Below, piece by piece: positions 20,259 through 27,011 of a DNA stretch of 27,011 bases. The notes under the pieces were generated by a model that ran no database searches, was not told the DNA's origin, and was given only the letters and a program-made list of their open reading frames with translations. Made by a program: the position numbers and the translations under genes. The stretch spans positions 1 through 27,011 of IMG/VR virus record IMGVR_UViG_3300042542_002585, one strand, 5' to 3'. This DNA is from a virus. Position 1 is the stretch's first letter; the number at the start of each line of letters is the position of its first letter.

Positions 20259-20917
20259 TAGATCATGATTTGGATTTTGTACGGATCGAGTAGGTAGTGA
20301 AAGCCAAAATTCATTTCGCTGTTAATACTTCCCGCAATGATGGCCTGCCTGTTATCGTAGTACTGAGCAACTAACAACAGCGCCGCGTGTTTAATCGTGG
20401 CGGGTAGAATTGTATCAGGATCTACAGATGAAGTGCCTACAGGATTAAAGCCCTCAGAAATTTCAACAATATACTTAATAACATCATCCGTTATAGAGGA
20501 TGGCGTATTTTCAAAAAAGATATTTCGAGAATATCCGCCCATCGGATCAGGCGCAACCAACCAATCGGCAGAATCAAAAGCAACAACTGCCTGCGAGTCG
20601 TTCACATAGCTCACGGAGTTAATAGCCAAACAACGTGTGTTTAAGCGCAGATAATTTCCCGAAGGTATATTTAGGCCGTTCACGGGATTCACGAGCGCAG
20701 GCTGGCCCGTAAATGAGTCGAAGCCATACTTTGCCGTCCCTTTGCGAATCGAGTAGCCTAAATAATTACTGCAGGCATCAATTGCCATAGAGATAAGCCC
20801 CGAAATGTAAGTATCATCTGAGGAACTTGTAACCCTTAAATGGGTTTTTGCATCTGCCAAACTGAGGTAATCAGTGGCGGCATTTGCGAAGGCGGTATAT
20901 CTACGGCTGACAAACAT
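20258..20917 (-). CDS. gp6-like head-tail connector, 219 aa
   Basis: A 219-residue protein of the HK97 gp6/gp15-like connector family. The N-terminal part has YLSLADAKTHLRVTSSSDDTY, ISGLISMAIDACSNYLGYSI, the conserved helical bundle that builds a ring below the portal. The central part is strand-rich, with FDSADWLVAPDPMGGYSRNI, and the end has AALLLVAQYYDNRQAIIAGS, the usual terminal helix. It is longer than the HK97 protein because of an inserted strand domain, as in many Gram-negative phages. The start shares bases with the end of the 66-residue gene. Confidence 0.85.
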   Translation of the reverse strand: MFVSRRYTAFANAATDYLSLADAKTHLRVTSSSDDTYISGLISMAIDACSNYLGYSIRKGTAKYGFDSFTGQPALVNPVNGLNIPSGNYLRLNTRCLAINSVSYVNDSQAVVAFDSADWLVAPDPMGGYSRNIFFENTPSSITDDVIKYIVEISEGFNPVGTSSVDPDTILPATIKHAALLLVAQYYDNRQAIIAGSINSEMNFGFHYLLDPYKIQIMI

Positions 20918-21117
20918 TATTCTGCGTCTAATTCGGTTTCAGGGTTTACTGGCTTTGCCTTTTTGCTAGGCTTGGCTGGCGTCAATACTGCAATCTCTTC
21001 AGCAACGCCCGCCTCAATTAAGAGCATGGCCTGCTTGGTTTCCATTATTACTTCTTCACCTACGTTGTAACTTAAATTAAATTGGCCCGTTGGGTTTGCT
21101 GTAAATCTCACTTTCAT
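20917..21117 (-). CDS. small head-region protein, 66 aa
   Basis: The N-terminal 45 residues (KVRFTANPTGQFNLSYNVGE, then METKQAMLLIEAGVAEEI) match the small SH3-like domain found between capsid and connector genes in many HK97-type phages: strand, 'Y-x-x-G-E-x-V' turn, strand and a helix ending 'LIEAGVAE'. The C-terminal tail is charged and Pro/Lys-rich. The function is not established; a capsid or connector accessory role is inferred. The ATG comes after a 72-base gap with two hairpins. Confidence 0.65.
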   Translation of the reverse strand: MKVRFTANPTGQFNLSYNVGEEVIMETKQAMLLIEAGVAEEIAVLTPAKPSKKAKPVNPETELDAE

Positions 21118-21126
21118 ATTGGCCCA

Positions 21127-21178
21127 GGGGCGATGCAGTCAAGATCACCCCCGGCACTCGGTATTTAATGACTCCGAG
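21127..21178 (-). other. two tandem hairpins behind the capsid gene
   Basis: In the 72-base gap after the capsid stop, the minus-strand RNA can form two hairpins. The first is CTCGG with CCGAG (21178-21174 and 21161-21157). The second is GGGGTGAT with ATCGCCCC (21151-21144 and 21134-21127), eight pairs including one G-U, with a 9-base loop. The 9-mer CTTGACTGC (minus strand) occurs before the first and as the loop of the second. No T-run follows. It may protect or process capsid mRNA or act as a weak terminator. Confidence 0.55.
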
Positions 21179-21189
21179 CAGTCAAGTTA

Positions 21190-22503
21190 TTAGGCTACGA
21201 TGTCCTTACAAACTGCAAAGGCAGTAGGCTGCAACAAGTTGCAATCTAAGTAAGCATTCAAAACAACGTTAGTCAAGCCAGCAGTTGCACCGCTATAAGG
21301 GTCAACTGTCAACTCCATACCACCCCAAGAAGCGATAGCCATTTTGCTGAAATCTCCAAAGATCATTGCAGACAAAGTTGAGCTAGTTCCTTTGGTCAAG
21401 TTGCTAGGAACCAAAGTTGAAGTAGCTACGTTATAACCGTTCAATTCAGCACCACCTGCAGGCCAAATGAAGTTACCTTCTACACCAGAAGCTTGGCGTG
21501 GGATAGTTTGCAAAGCGGCTTTTACTTTAGGGTTAGTTAAGTAAGCAACACCCTCGCCGTTTGCGTTCTCTACAGCCTTCATCAAGTTAACAACGTCGGC
21601 CCATACTGGAGCGATACCGTTTGCGTTTGTGCTGTTAGAAGATGCACCACCTGCGAAAGTTACGTTTACGTTGGCATTTGCGATGATACCGGTAGGCTCG
21701 TTAGATCCACCACCTTTGATAGCAGCAGTTTCCAAAGATTGAGCCATGGCGTTAAGCAACCAGTTACGCACATAAGCGTCGATTGAGTTGCTAGATTGCA
21801 ACATCAACTGGTTTGATACTTGAATGTAAGCGGCCAAACGCTTAGGGCTAAAAGTAATTTTAGAGAAAGCGGGGCTCTTTTCAGTAGCTGAACCGTTTTC
21901 AGTGTTCCAACCTGCAGAAGGTACAGTGCTGGCCGTTGGCATATCCAAGTTACCAACCAATCCGCTCAACTGCTGAACGCCCAAACCTCTCAATACAGTC
22001 TTAGGCAACAATACATCAATGATAGAACCAACAGAAGTTTGAACGTTTACACCACCTTCAGAGCCAGAAGAACCACCGGTAGCAGTCATATCACGTTTGA
22101 AAACTTCAGAAGGGATTTTCATAGAGTGAGCGCTTACGCTTACACCGCTACGCTGGTACTCGCTAGAAGCCAAGGCAGAAAATTCACCTTCAACACCTTC
22201 GCGACGGCCAGAAATAGCCATATCAATAGCGCGCTTAAAGCTGTACTCTTTAGCCATGTCGGCCTTTTCTTTTTCTTCGCTACGGCTAGCAACGTGGCCA
22301 GCGGCTTGAGCTGCAAGATTCTGCAACTTTTCCAAGGTTTCAACCTCAGCTTTGATCGCGCCCAAACGAGCCTCGATTTCGCTTAAGCGGTTAGTTTCTG
22401 AATCGGCCATAGATCTGGCTTCTTTTTCGATTGTGGTTTGCAAGGTAGACAATTCGCCGAGCAAACGTCCACGCTCTTCTTTCAATGCTTTAATTTTATT
22501 CAT
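21190..22503 (-). CDS. major capsid protein, HK97 fold, 437 aa
   Basis: A 437-residue HK97-fold capsid protein. Residues 1-75 are a charged coiled coil (KIKALKEERGRLLGELSTLQ, then ADSETNRLSEIEARLGAIKA), the scaffolding delta domain removed by the prohead protease. The mature part includes GSSGSEGGVNVQTSVGSIID, LGVQQLSGLVGNLDMPTAST, SPAFSKITFSPKRLAAYIQV and the typical AYLTNPKVKAALQTIPRQAS. The end (YSGATAGLTNVVLNAYLDCN) contains the P-domain and the final strands. It builds the icosahedral head. Located 15 bases after the protease gene, as is usual. Confidence 0.93.
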   Translation of the reverse strand: MNKIKALKEERGRLLGELSTLQTTIEKEARSMADSETNRLSEIEARLGAIKAEVETLEKLQNLAAQAAGHVASRSEEKEKADMAKEYSFKRAIDMAISGRREGVEGEFSALASSEYQRSGVSVSAHSMKIPSEVFKRDMTATGGSSGSEGGVNVQTSVGSIIDVLLPKTVLRGLGVQQLSGLVGNLDMPTASTVPSAGWNTENGSATEKSPAFSKITFSPKRLAAYIQVSNQLMLQSSNSIDAYVRNWLLNAMAQSLETAAIKGGGSNEPTGIIANANVNVTFAGGASSNSTNANGIAPVWADVVNLMKAVENANGEGVAYLTNPKVKAALQTIPRQASGVEGNFIWPAGGAELNGYNVATSTLVPSNLTKGTSSTLSAMIFGDFSKMAIASWGGMELTVDPYSGATAGLTNVVLNAYLDCNLLQPTAFAVCKDIVA

Positions 22504-22518
22504 GATTTTGTTTTTTGT

Positions 22519-23130
22519 TTAAAGGTTTTGGTATCTAAGTAAAGCCAATTTAATAACATCGGCAGAGGCTTGGCTTCTTTTGGCCTCTTCGATTTCTTGC
22601 TCCTGATCACGCATAGCAACAATGCTACGGGCGTCGGCTTCAGTGTCAGCGTAAGCGGGATAAGTTACAGGGCTAACGTCGTACAAATCCTCGATTACTT
22701 TGATTGTTCGCTTGCCCATAGATCCGTACTTTTCTGACTCGCTCCACATTTGCTCTTTAATCGTGAAGGCAAATGAACTCTGCGTGATATCGCCGCGCAT
22801 GATAGAACGCACAACGCTCATATGGGTAGGGTTTTCGTAATCTGGGATCCACGTATATTCTAAATTGCCGTCGCCATTTACAAACACTTTGCAGGTGTTT
22901 GCTTTTGTGCGGCCCAAAATTAACTCGGCTTCGTGGTTAAACAAACAACGAATGTCGTAATCTTTTGACAAAGCATTGTCAAACGCTCCCGGCAAAATAA
23001 CCTCCTCAAAATATCCTAGATCCGTAGCGGAATTAATGACAGCAGCAATGCCGCCAATTTCTTTTGGCATGCCTTCGCCGTCCTCTCTGGTGTGAACAGT
23101 GCCCGTAAATGTGCGCCTTTCTTGTTTCAT
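22519..23130 (-). CDS. prohead protease, HK97 family (U35), 203 aa
   Basis: A 203-residue prohead protease of peptidase family U35. His66 in CLFNHEAELILGRT and Ser119 in TQSSFAF form the catalytic dyad region; an acidic residue in the LYDVSPVTYPAYADT motif completes the site. It cleaves the capsid delta domain and itself. The start shares a base with the portal stop (TAATG). The C-terminal ~30 residues are a charged helix (EEAKRSQASADVIKL). All core motifs are intact. Confidence 0.92.
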   Translation of the reverse strand: MKQERRTFTGTVHTREDGEGMPKEIGGIAAVINSATDLGYFEEVILPGAFDNALSKDYDIRCLFNHEAELILGRTKANTCKVFVNGDGNLEYTWIPDYENPTHMSVVRSIMRGDITQSSFAFTIKEQMWSESEKYGSMGKRTIKVIEDLYDVSPVTYPAYADTEADARSIVAMRDQEQEIEEAKRSQASADVIKLALLRYQNL

Positions 23131-24404
23131 TAGATTACTTCGTTATTATTTGTGCCCTCTGGGTTGTTGTTTTTGTCGGCGGTGCTCATTAGTTGTGCAA
23201 TCTTTGCATCCATGTATTCATCGATTTTGCTGGACGGCATCAAATTTGATTCGATCAAATATTCATCGCCTCCATTAAATCCGTTAGCGTCCTCAAACAT
23301 GCGGGCCTCATTACGTGAAAGCCAACCGCCGCGAATGCCTTTATTATAGTAATCAGCGCGCTCATTGGCGGAGGCTCTCAACAGCGAATTAAAGTTAAAT
23401 TTAAAGTAATAAGTTAACTTGTCATTTTCTGTTAACAGCTTGCGTGCCATTTCCTGCTCGATGTTAATGGCGTAACTTGCCAAAGTGCGTGCGTAAAAAT
23501 CTTGGTATTCCTGTTCAACGCTGGACTTGATGCCATCCTTTGCGCCAATCATGGAAGCGGGCACCCCAAAAATGCGGGCGATTTCTTCAGCTGAAAATTT
23601 GCGTGTTTCCAAATACTGCGCCTCTTCTGGGCTAAGGCTCAATTTTTCCATCTTGATGCCATTGGGTAGCACAGTGCTGCGGCTTGCCCCATCAATTACA
23701 TCGTCAAGCGATTTCTTCAACGGCACTGCCTGCTCTGGTTTAATCTGCGCATCCGATGTTAACAAAAATTTCAATACTCCATTTTTGTAGACGCCTGCGC
23801 TCTGGCTAATTGCAGCCAAATCAATACCCAAGGTTTCCGCGTGCACCACAATTGGCGATAAACCCACAAGCGGATCATCACCACACAAGCCTTTAAAGTG
23901 CAACATGTCGGCCGCTGGGATCATGCCAGGGAAGCCCTTGCGATTCACTTTGTAAAACAATTGGCCGTCCTGCATGATTGGCTGAACGTAATCAGGTGCA
24001 ATCGGGTGCAACTCAATGCCCAAATATCTGCTGTCGCGATTTATAAAAGCGTAGGCGTTACCCTTTAGAGCCAAGTGGCTCACCATGTATTTGGTGAAAT
24101 CGTATTTCGTTTGGTATGGGTTTGGCTCGTTCACCAATGCCGTAGCATAGTGTACCACAACCTGCTCGCGGTCGGTGCCATCGTCTTTATATAGTTTTAA
24201 AGATAGCCCCGCAATACCGTCTGCAATAACTCTAACACACGCATGCACCGACGCAATAGAAAGCGCCGTGCGATCATTAACCGCCTGACCGCTTTTTGTT
24301 TGATATCCGAAAACATTTTGTAAAGTATTCACTAGCCAATCAGTTGGCTGCGATAAGCTACTGCGCTTCTCCGCTCTTTTTGGCTGCCAGAATTTTAGAT
24401 TCAT
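23130..24404 (-). CDS. portal protein, HK97 family, 424 aa
   Basis: A 424-residue HK97-family portal. The start (MNLKFWQPKRAEKRSSLSQP) leads into SIASVHACVRVIADGIAGLS, the stretch that defines the family, then FTKYMVSHLALKGNAYAFIN, the clip/stem regions, and the C-terminal ARTLASYAINIEQEMARKLL and ADYYNKGIRGGWLSRNEARM. The portal forms the dodecameric ring through which DNA enters and leaves. I chose the ATG at 24404; a TTG three codons earlier is possible. Located after the 61-residue gene. Confidence 0.92.
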   Translation of the reverse strand: MNLKFWQPKRAEKRSSLSQPTDWLVNTLQNVFGYQTKSGQAVNDRTALSIASVHACVRVIADGIAGLSLKLYKDDGTDREQVVVHYATALVNEPNPYQTKYDFTKYMVSHLALKGNAYAFINRDSRYLGIELHPIAPDYVQPIMQDGQLFYKVNRKGFPGMIPAADMLHFKGLCGDDPLVGLSPIVVHAETLGIDLAAISQSAGVYKNGVLKFLLTSDAQIKPEQAVPLKKSLDDVIDGASRSTVLPNGIKMEKLSLSPEEAQYLETRKFSAEEIARIFGVPASMIGAKDGIKSSVEQEYQDFYARTLASYAINIEQEMARKLLTENDKLTYYFKFNFNSLLRASANERADYYNKGIRGGWLSRNEARMFEDANGFNGGDEYLIESNLMPSSKIDEYMDAKIAQLMSTADKNNNPEGTNNNEVI

Positions 24405-24447
24405 CGCCCGCAAATTACAACTGCCCCAAATTACTCACGTTAACAAA

Positions 24448-24633
24448 TTACTTATTACGCCCCTGGGCCAACCACCTGCTGAGCGCTGCCCTGAATACAT
24501 CGTAATTTTTGTACCGACGCACGCCAAACTTGCCGAAATACTTTTCCTCGGTTGCGTTATAGGCGTCCTCATAGGTCCGATATCTCGGTAGGTTGTTGTA
24601 ATATTCCTGCATGTAGTCATCCAAAAATTTCAT
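24448..24633 (-). CDS. hypothetical protein between terminase and portal, 61 aa
   Basis: Starting at the ATG at 24633, which overlaps the large terminase stop (ATGA), the protein reads MKFLDDYMQEYYNNLPRYRT, then YEDAYNATEEKYFGKFGVRR, KNYDVFRAALSRWLAQGRNK. It is rich in Tyr and charged residues, and helical. A longer frame from 24687 would run through the terminase tail, so the shorter start is chosen. The helix-turn-helix-like layout and coupling suggest a small packaging accessory protein, but I cannot identify it. Confidence 0.65.
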   Translation of the reverse strand: MKFLDDYMQEYYNNLPRYRTYEDAYNATEEKYFGKFGVRRYKNYDVFRAALSRWLAQGRNK

Positions 24634-26255
24634 AAGCTTACAAACCAAAAATCTGATTCTTTTTCTTTTGCGGCATCCTGCATGCAAGTGCCCAATGCCA
24701 TAACTATCGAAACAGGCCCATCGACTTTATCGCCAGACTTGGCTTTATCTATTTTGATATTACCCGCAGGATCTGTGCGCAGCATTATGTTGCCCATCAT
24801 CCAACGAGTCACGGGATTACCCGCGTGCCTTAATTGTTTATCCTTTGTCAACCGCTCAAGTTCTTTAGTAGGTGCCGACATTGATACAAAGCCCTGGCCG
24901 AATGGGAACATTTGCAAGCCCTCGTTTTGTAGCTCAATTACTAACTGCGAAGAGTTGAATCGGTCGAAGGCAATGTCTTTGATATCGTACTGCTGGGCCA
25001 ATTGGATAACCCGCGCCTTAATAAAAGAGTAATCAGTTACGTTTCCGTCCGTCAACTCAATGTGCCCATCGCTGGCCCATTGCCTAATCGATTGCCCTGC
25101 GGCGTCCTTTCTTTTGTATGCCGTCTCGACTGGCAACCAATACCATGATCGGATCGCGTGAAATTCTGGGAAGTATAAACTGAATGCGCAAAAGTCGCCA
25201 GTGCTTGCCAAATCCAAACCCCCATAACACAAAGCGCCTTCAAGATCATCCAATCCATCGCAGGCTTTCCAATCGCTGTCGCTTATCCAAGTTATTGCCG
25301 TATCGGTCCACACGTTCAGCAGTTTGGTTTTAAATTCAACTTCTTTGTGCACGAACTCCTTGGCCTCGGTCAGTCCTTGCTCAAGTTGGCGCGGGTTTAC
25401 TGAAATACCCCAGTTTGGGTTTGCCTTGGCCCATACTGCCGGGTCCGTCCAATCATCGCCCTCATCCAATGTATAGATCACCGAAAACAAAGCATCGTCT
25501 TTTATGTTACCACTTAACACGCCTGCGCAATACTGCCGGTGCTTATAACAAGGCGCCTCACGATTAAAGCCCGCCGTCGTAATAGTAAACAGCAACGGCT
25601 GGCGCCTTGCACCCATTGAGTTTCTGATTACGTTGTACAGCTCATCATTTGGATGGGCGTGATATTCATCAATGCAACAAAAGTGCGCATTGAGTCCGTC
25701 CTGCTTGCCTGGGTTCCACTCGAGCGGTTTGTATATCGATTGCCCGTAAAGTATCCGCCGATTGTTTACAGAATTGTTAACGGTAAGCGCTTCATTCAAC
25801 CAAGGCAGATTTTGGCAAACCCTAACCGACTCGCCGAAAACCATCATCGCCTGATCTAACTTTGTGGCCGCGCTGTAAACCTGCGCCGCCGATTCATCAT
25901 CTGCAATAAGGCCGTAAAGCATAATCGCCGAGGAAAAAGTAGATTTACCATTTTTGCGTGGCACTTCAACATAAGCCCGCGTAAAACGCCTAGATCCGTC
26001 CTCGTTCAAAAACCCAAACAGATTCCAAATTATAAAAGCCTGCCATGGCTCCAACTCAAACGGCTTGCCCGCATATTCGCCCGTGCTATGCTCTAGCTGC
26101 TCAATAAATTCAATGGCATGCAAAGCGTAGGTATCAGAGAATCCCCAACCCGCTGCACGATCTGCAACGTATCTATTTACGGCATTGCGCACGTGTTCAC
26201 AAACTGGCACCGCGCCAGATTGTACGTCGCTTATATACTTTTCAACTTTAAGCAC
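24630..26255 (-). CDS. terL: large terminase subunit (TerL), 541 aa
   Basis: A 541-residue terminase of the HK97-like (Terminase_1/COG4626) type. The N-terminal ATPase domain has a Walker A-like motif VPRKNGKST (98-106) and Walker B CIDE with Asp196-Glu197. The C-terminal RNase H-like nuclease shows CYGGLDLASTGDF with Asp348, IAFDRFNSSQL with Asp431, and a third acidic site in VDGPVSIVMALG near residue 515. It translocates DNA into the prohead and cuts it. The start overlaps the 83-residue gene by 25 bases; the stop overlaps the next ATG. Full length. Confidence 0.95.
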   Translation of the reverse strand: MLKVEKYISDVQSGAVPVCEHVRNAVNRYVADRAAGWGFSDTYALHAIEFIEQLEHSTGEYAGKPFELEPWQAFIIWNLFGFLNEDGSRRFTRAYVEVPRKNGKSTFSSAIMLYGLIADDESAAQVYSAATKLDQAMMVFGESVRVCQNLPWLNEALTVNNSVNNRRILYGQSIYKPLEWNPGKQDGLNAHFCCIDEYHAHPNDELYNVIRNSMGARRQPLLFTITTAGFNREAPCYKHRQYCAGVLSGNIKDDALFSVIYTLDEGDDWTDPAVWAKANPNWGISVNPRQLEQGLTEAKEFVHKEVEFKTKLLNVWTDTAITWISDSDWKACDGLDDLEGALCYGGLDLASTGDFCAFSLYFPEFHAIRSWYWLPVETAYKRKDAAGQSIRQWASDGHIELTDGNVTDYSFIKARVIQLAQQYDIKDIAFDRFNSSQLVIELQNEGLQMFPFGQGFVSMSAPTKELERLTKDKQLRHAGNPVTRWMMGNIMLRTDPAGNIKIDKAKSGDKVDGPVSIVMALGTCMQDAAKEKESDFWFVSL

Positions 26256-26482
26256 TGGCTTTCAAAGATGGCCAAAGATTCCTGCGCGAGTTTCAAGTTG
26301 CGATACACAAACGCCTCATCCCACAAACCAAACTTGCCACACTCACGGAATCCGCTGCCCTGATCCATGATAATGATATAGCCCTGCCCTTTTGGTATGA
26401 TCCTGTACTCGCGTCCCTGGTATTCAACGTGCGCCGTTTCAAAGGCGGCTTTGTGCGTTGCTTTGTTAACTGTCTTTTTCAT
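26231..26482 (-). CDS. hypothetical protein between TerS and TerL, 83 aa
   Basis: The protein begins with a basic segment (MKKTVNKATHKAAFETAHVE) and continues with strand-rich residues (YQGREYRIIPKGQGYIIIMD, then GSGFRECGKFGLWDEAFVYR) and a helix (NLKLAQESLAIFESQCLKLK). It resembles small proteins between the terminase genes in some Bacteroidota phages; function unknown. Located one base after the TerS stop, and overlapping the TerL start by 25 bases in another frame. Confidence 0.6.
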   Translation of the reverse strand: MKKTVNKATHKAAFETAHVEYQGREYRIIPKGQGYIIIMDQGSGFRECGKFGLWDEAFVYRNLKLAQESLAIFESQCLKLKSI

Positions 26483-26483
26483 G

Positions 26484-26954
26484 TTATGCGGTTTTTGGTT
26501 TTCTTAACAATTCTAATTTACTCGCTGGCTTCACGTTGCCCGTTTCAATCTTTGCCCGGGCGCTTGGCGTGATTCCAAACAACTGCCCCATCTGCGTGGC
26601 TTGCTTCAATGCAGCACTGCGCACGCTGTACCACGGATTCACACACTGATCACCAAAACGGTTTACAATTACGACGCCCTCTTTTTCTGTCATTTCACAC
26701 GCTGACTTATACAAACCCAACTCATTGCAGTAGCCGGCAACCAGCCCGAGATCTGCGCCAGCCAATAAATTGTTATTCAATAACTCCTTGCACGTGATAT
26801 CCCAATACTCAAAGCCCAACGGGTTTAAGTGCACCGGTGGTTGTGGAACTCCAACACTCAGCTCGACAATCATTGGCTGCTCGAGGTTTCGGCAAGGTTG
26901 GTAAGTGCCCTCTAACTTCTTCAATTCGACAGGTTTGCGTGGCCTTCCTTTCAT
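26484..26954 (-). CDS. terS: small terminase subunit, P27 family, 156 aa
   Basis: The start KGRPRKPVELKKLEGTYQPC is the hallmark of the P27 family small terminase ('GRPRKP-x-LKxLEGT'). Then VGVPQPPVHLNPLGFEYWDI, LVAGYCNELGLYKSACEMTE and SARAKIETGNVKPASKLELL complete the family pattern. It recognises phage DNA at the packaging site and loads the large subunit. It is the first gene of the packaging/head cluster. A TATATTTG box lies directly upstream and the 57 bases beyond it to the window edge hold no gene. Confidence 0.93.
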   Translation of the reverse strand: MKGRPRKPVELKKLEGTYQPCRNLEQPMIVELSVGVPQPPVHLNPLGFEYWDITCKELLNNNLLAGADLGLVAGYCNELGLYKSACEMTEKEGVVIVNRFGDQCVNPWYSVRSAALKQATQMGQLFGITPSARAKIETGNVKPASKLELLRKPKTA

Positions 26955-26959
26955 TTTTA

Positions 26960-26984
26960 CAAATATACGTTAAAATTTGCAAAT
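26960..26984 (-). promoter_or_regulatory. -7-like box and palindrome before TerS
   Basis: TATATTTG (26967-26960, minus strand) matches the Bacteroidota -7 box, 6 bases before the ATG. There is no TTTG at 19-20 bases upstream, so the promoter is incomplete or needs an activator. The palindrome ATTTGCAAAT (26975-26984) is identical to the one in the repressor control region. Confidence 0.45.
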
Positions 26985-27011
26985 CTATTTCTGCACGGGT
27001 GTGAAGAAAAG

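Noticed and set aside
1-27011. tRNA genes, attachment sites, integrase or transposase
   Set aside because: I looked and saw no cloverleaf-forming sequence, no terminal direct repeat, and no recombinase motif; a covariance-model scan would be decisive.

Overview
The window looks like a nearly complete, compact tailed-phage (siphovirus, HK97-type head) genome of a Bacteroidota host, about 27 kb. The host assignment rests on the VirE/BT4734-type primase-helicase, on promoters of the Bacteroidota type (TTTG, 19-20 nt spacer, TAnnTTTG), on the near absence of Shine-Dalgarno sequences, and on small proteins typical of Bacteroidota phages (an MKTTDLRIGNLV-type cargo protein and a 38-residue basic peptide ending in RYRGQGR). 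No rRNA, tRNA, CRISPR array, integrase or host housekeeping gene is seen.

Layout. Almost everything is on the minus strand, so it reads from right to left. (1) 26954 to 18342: the packaging and head-tail block, in order small terminase, an unknown gene, large terminase, an unknown gene, portal, prohead protease, major capsid protein, a small capsid-region protein, gp6-like connector, head closure, gp10-like protein, tail tube, and tail assembly chaperone G/GT with a GGGAAAG frameshift site. (2) 18345 to 11080: tail-completion protein, tape measure, a large tail-tip/hub protein, a fibre, a GIY-YIG homing endonuclease in an AT-rich patch, and small membrane or coiled-coil proteins. (3) 11075 to 9302: the lysis module, with holin, two overlapping membrane-anchored spanin-like genes and an endolysin with an L,D-transpeptidase-type active site. 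(4) 7629 to 9330 on the plus strand: a recombination operon with a PD-(D/E)XK exonuclease, an AT-rich cargo gene and a probable single-strand annealing protein. (5) 7588 to 7289: a 58-residue HTH repressor, its 3' stem-loop and terminator, and the leftward early promoter. (6) 7288 to 26: a tightly coupled early/replication operon with membrane proteins, a protein carrying only the DNA-binding domain of DnaA, an SF2 helicase, small HTH and unknown proteins, an HNH nuclease, the VirE-type primase-helicase, a TGTACA repeat array, a VRR-NUC nuclease and another HNH nuclease.

The last gene of the left arm is an HNH nuclease and the first gene at the right edge is the small terminase. These two usually sit next to each other in HK97-like phages, so the window may be one full circle of a circularly permuted genome.

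How it may work together (inference). The repressor and recombination operons diverge from a 40-bp region containing an 8-bp inverted repeat that coincides with both -7 boxes; both mRNAs may be leaderless. The leftward operon starts from its own promoter, which carries a perfect DnaA box between its -33 and -7 elements, while the operon encodes a DnaA-box-binding type domain. A hairpin just downstream of the repressor exposes a loop complementary to the translation-initiation region of that same leftward operon. These parts could form a small regulatory circuit linking lysogeny, replication initiation and recombination. The individual sequence elements are visible; the circuit is a hypothesis.
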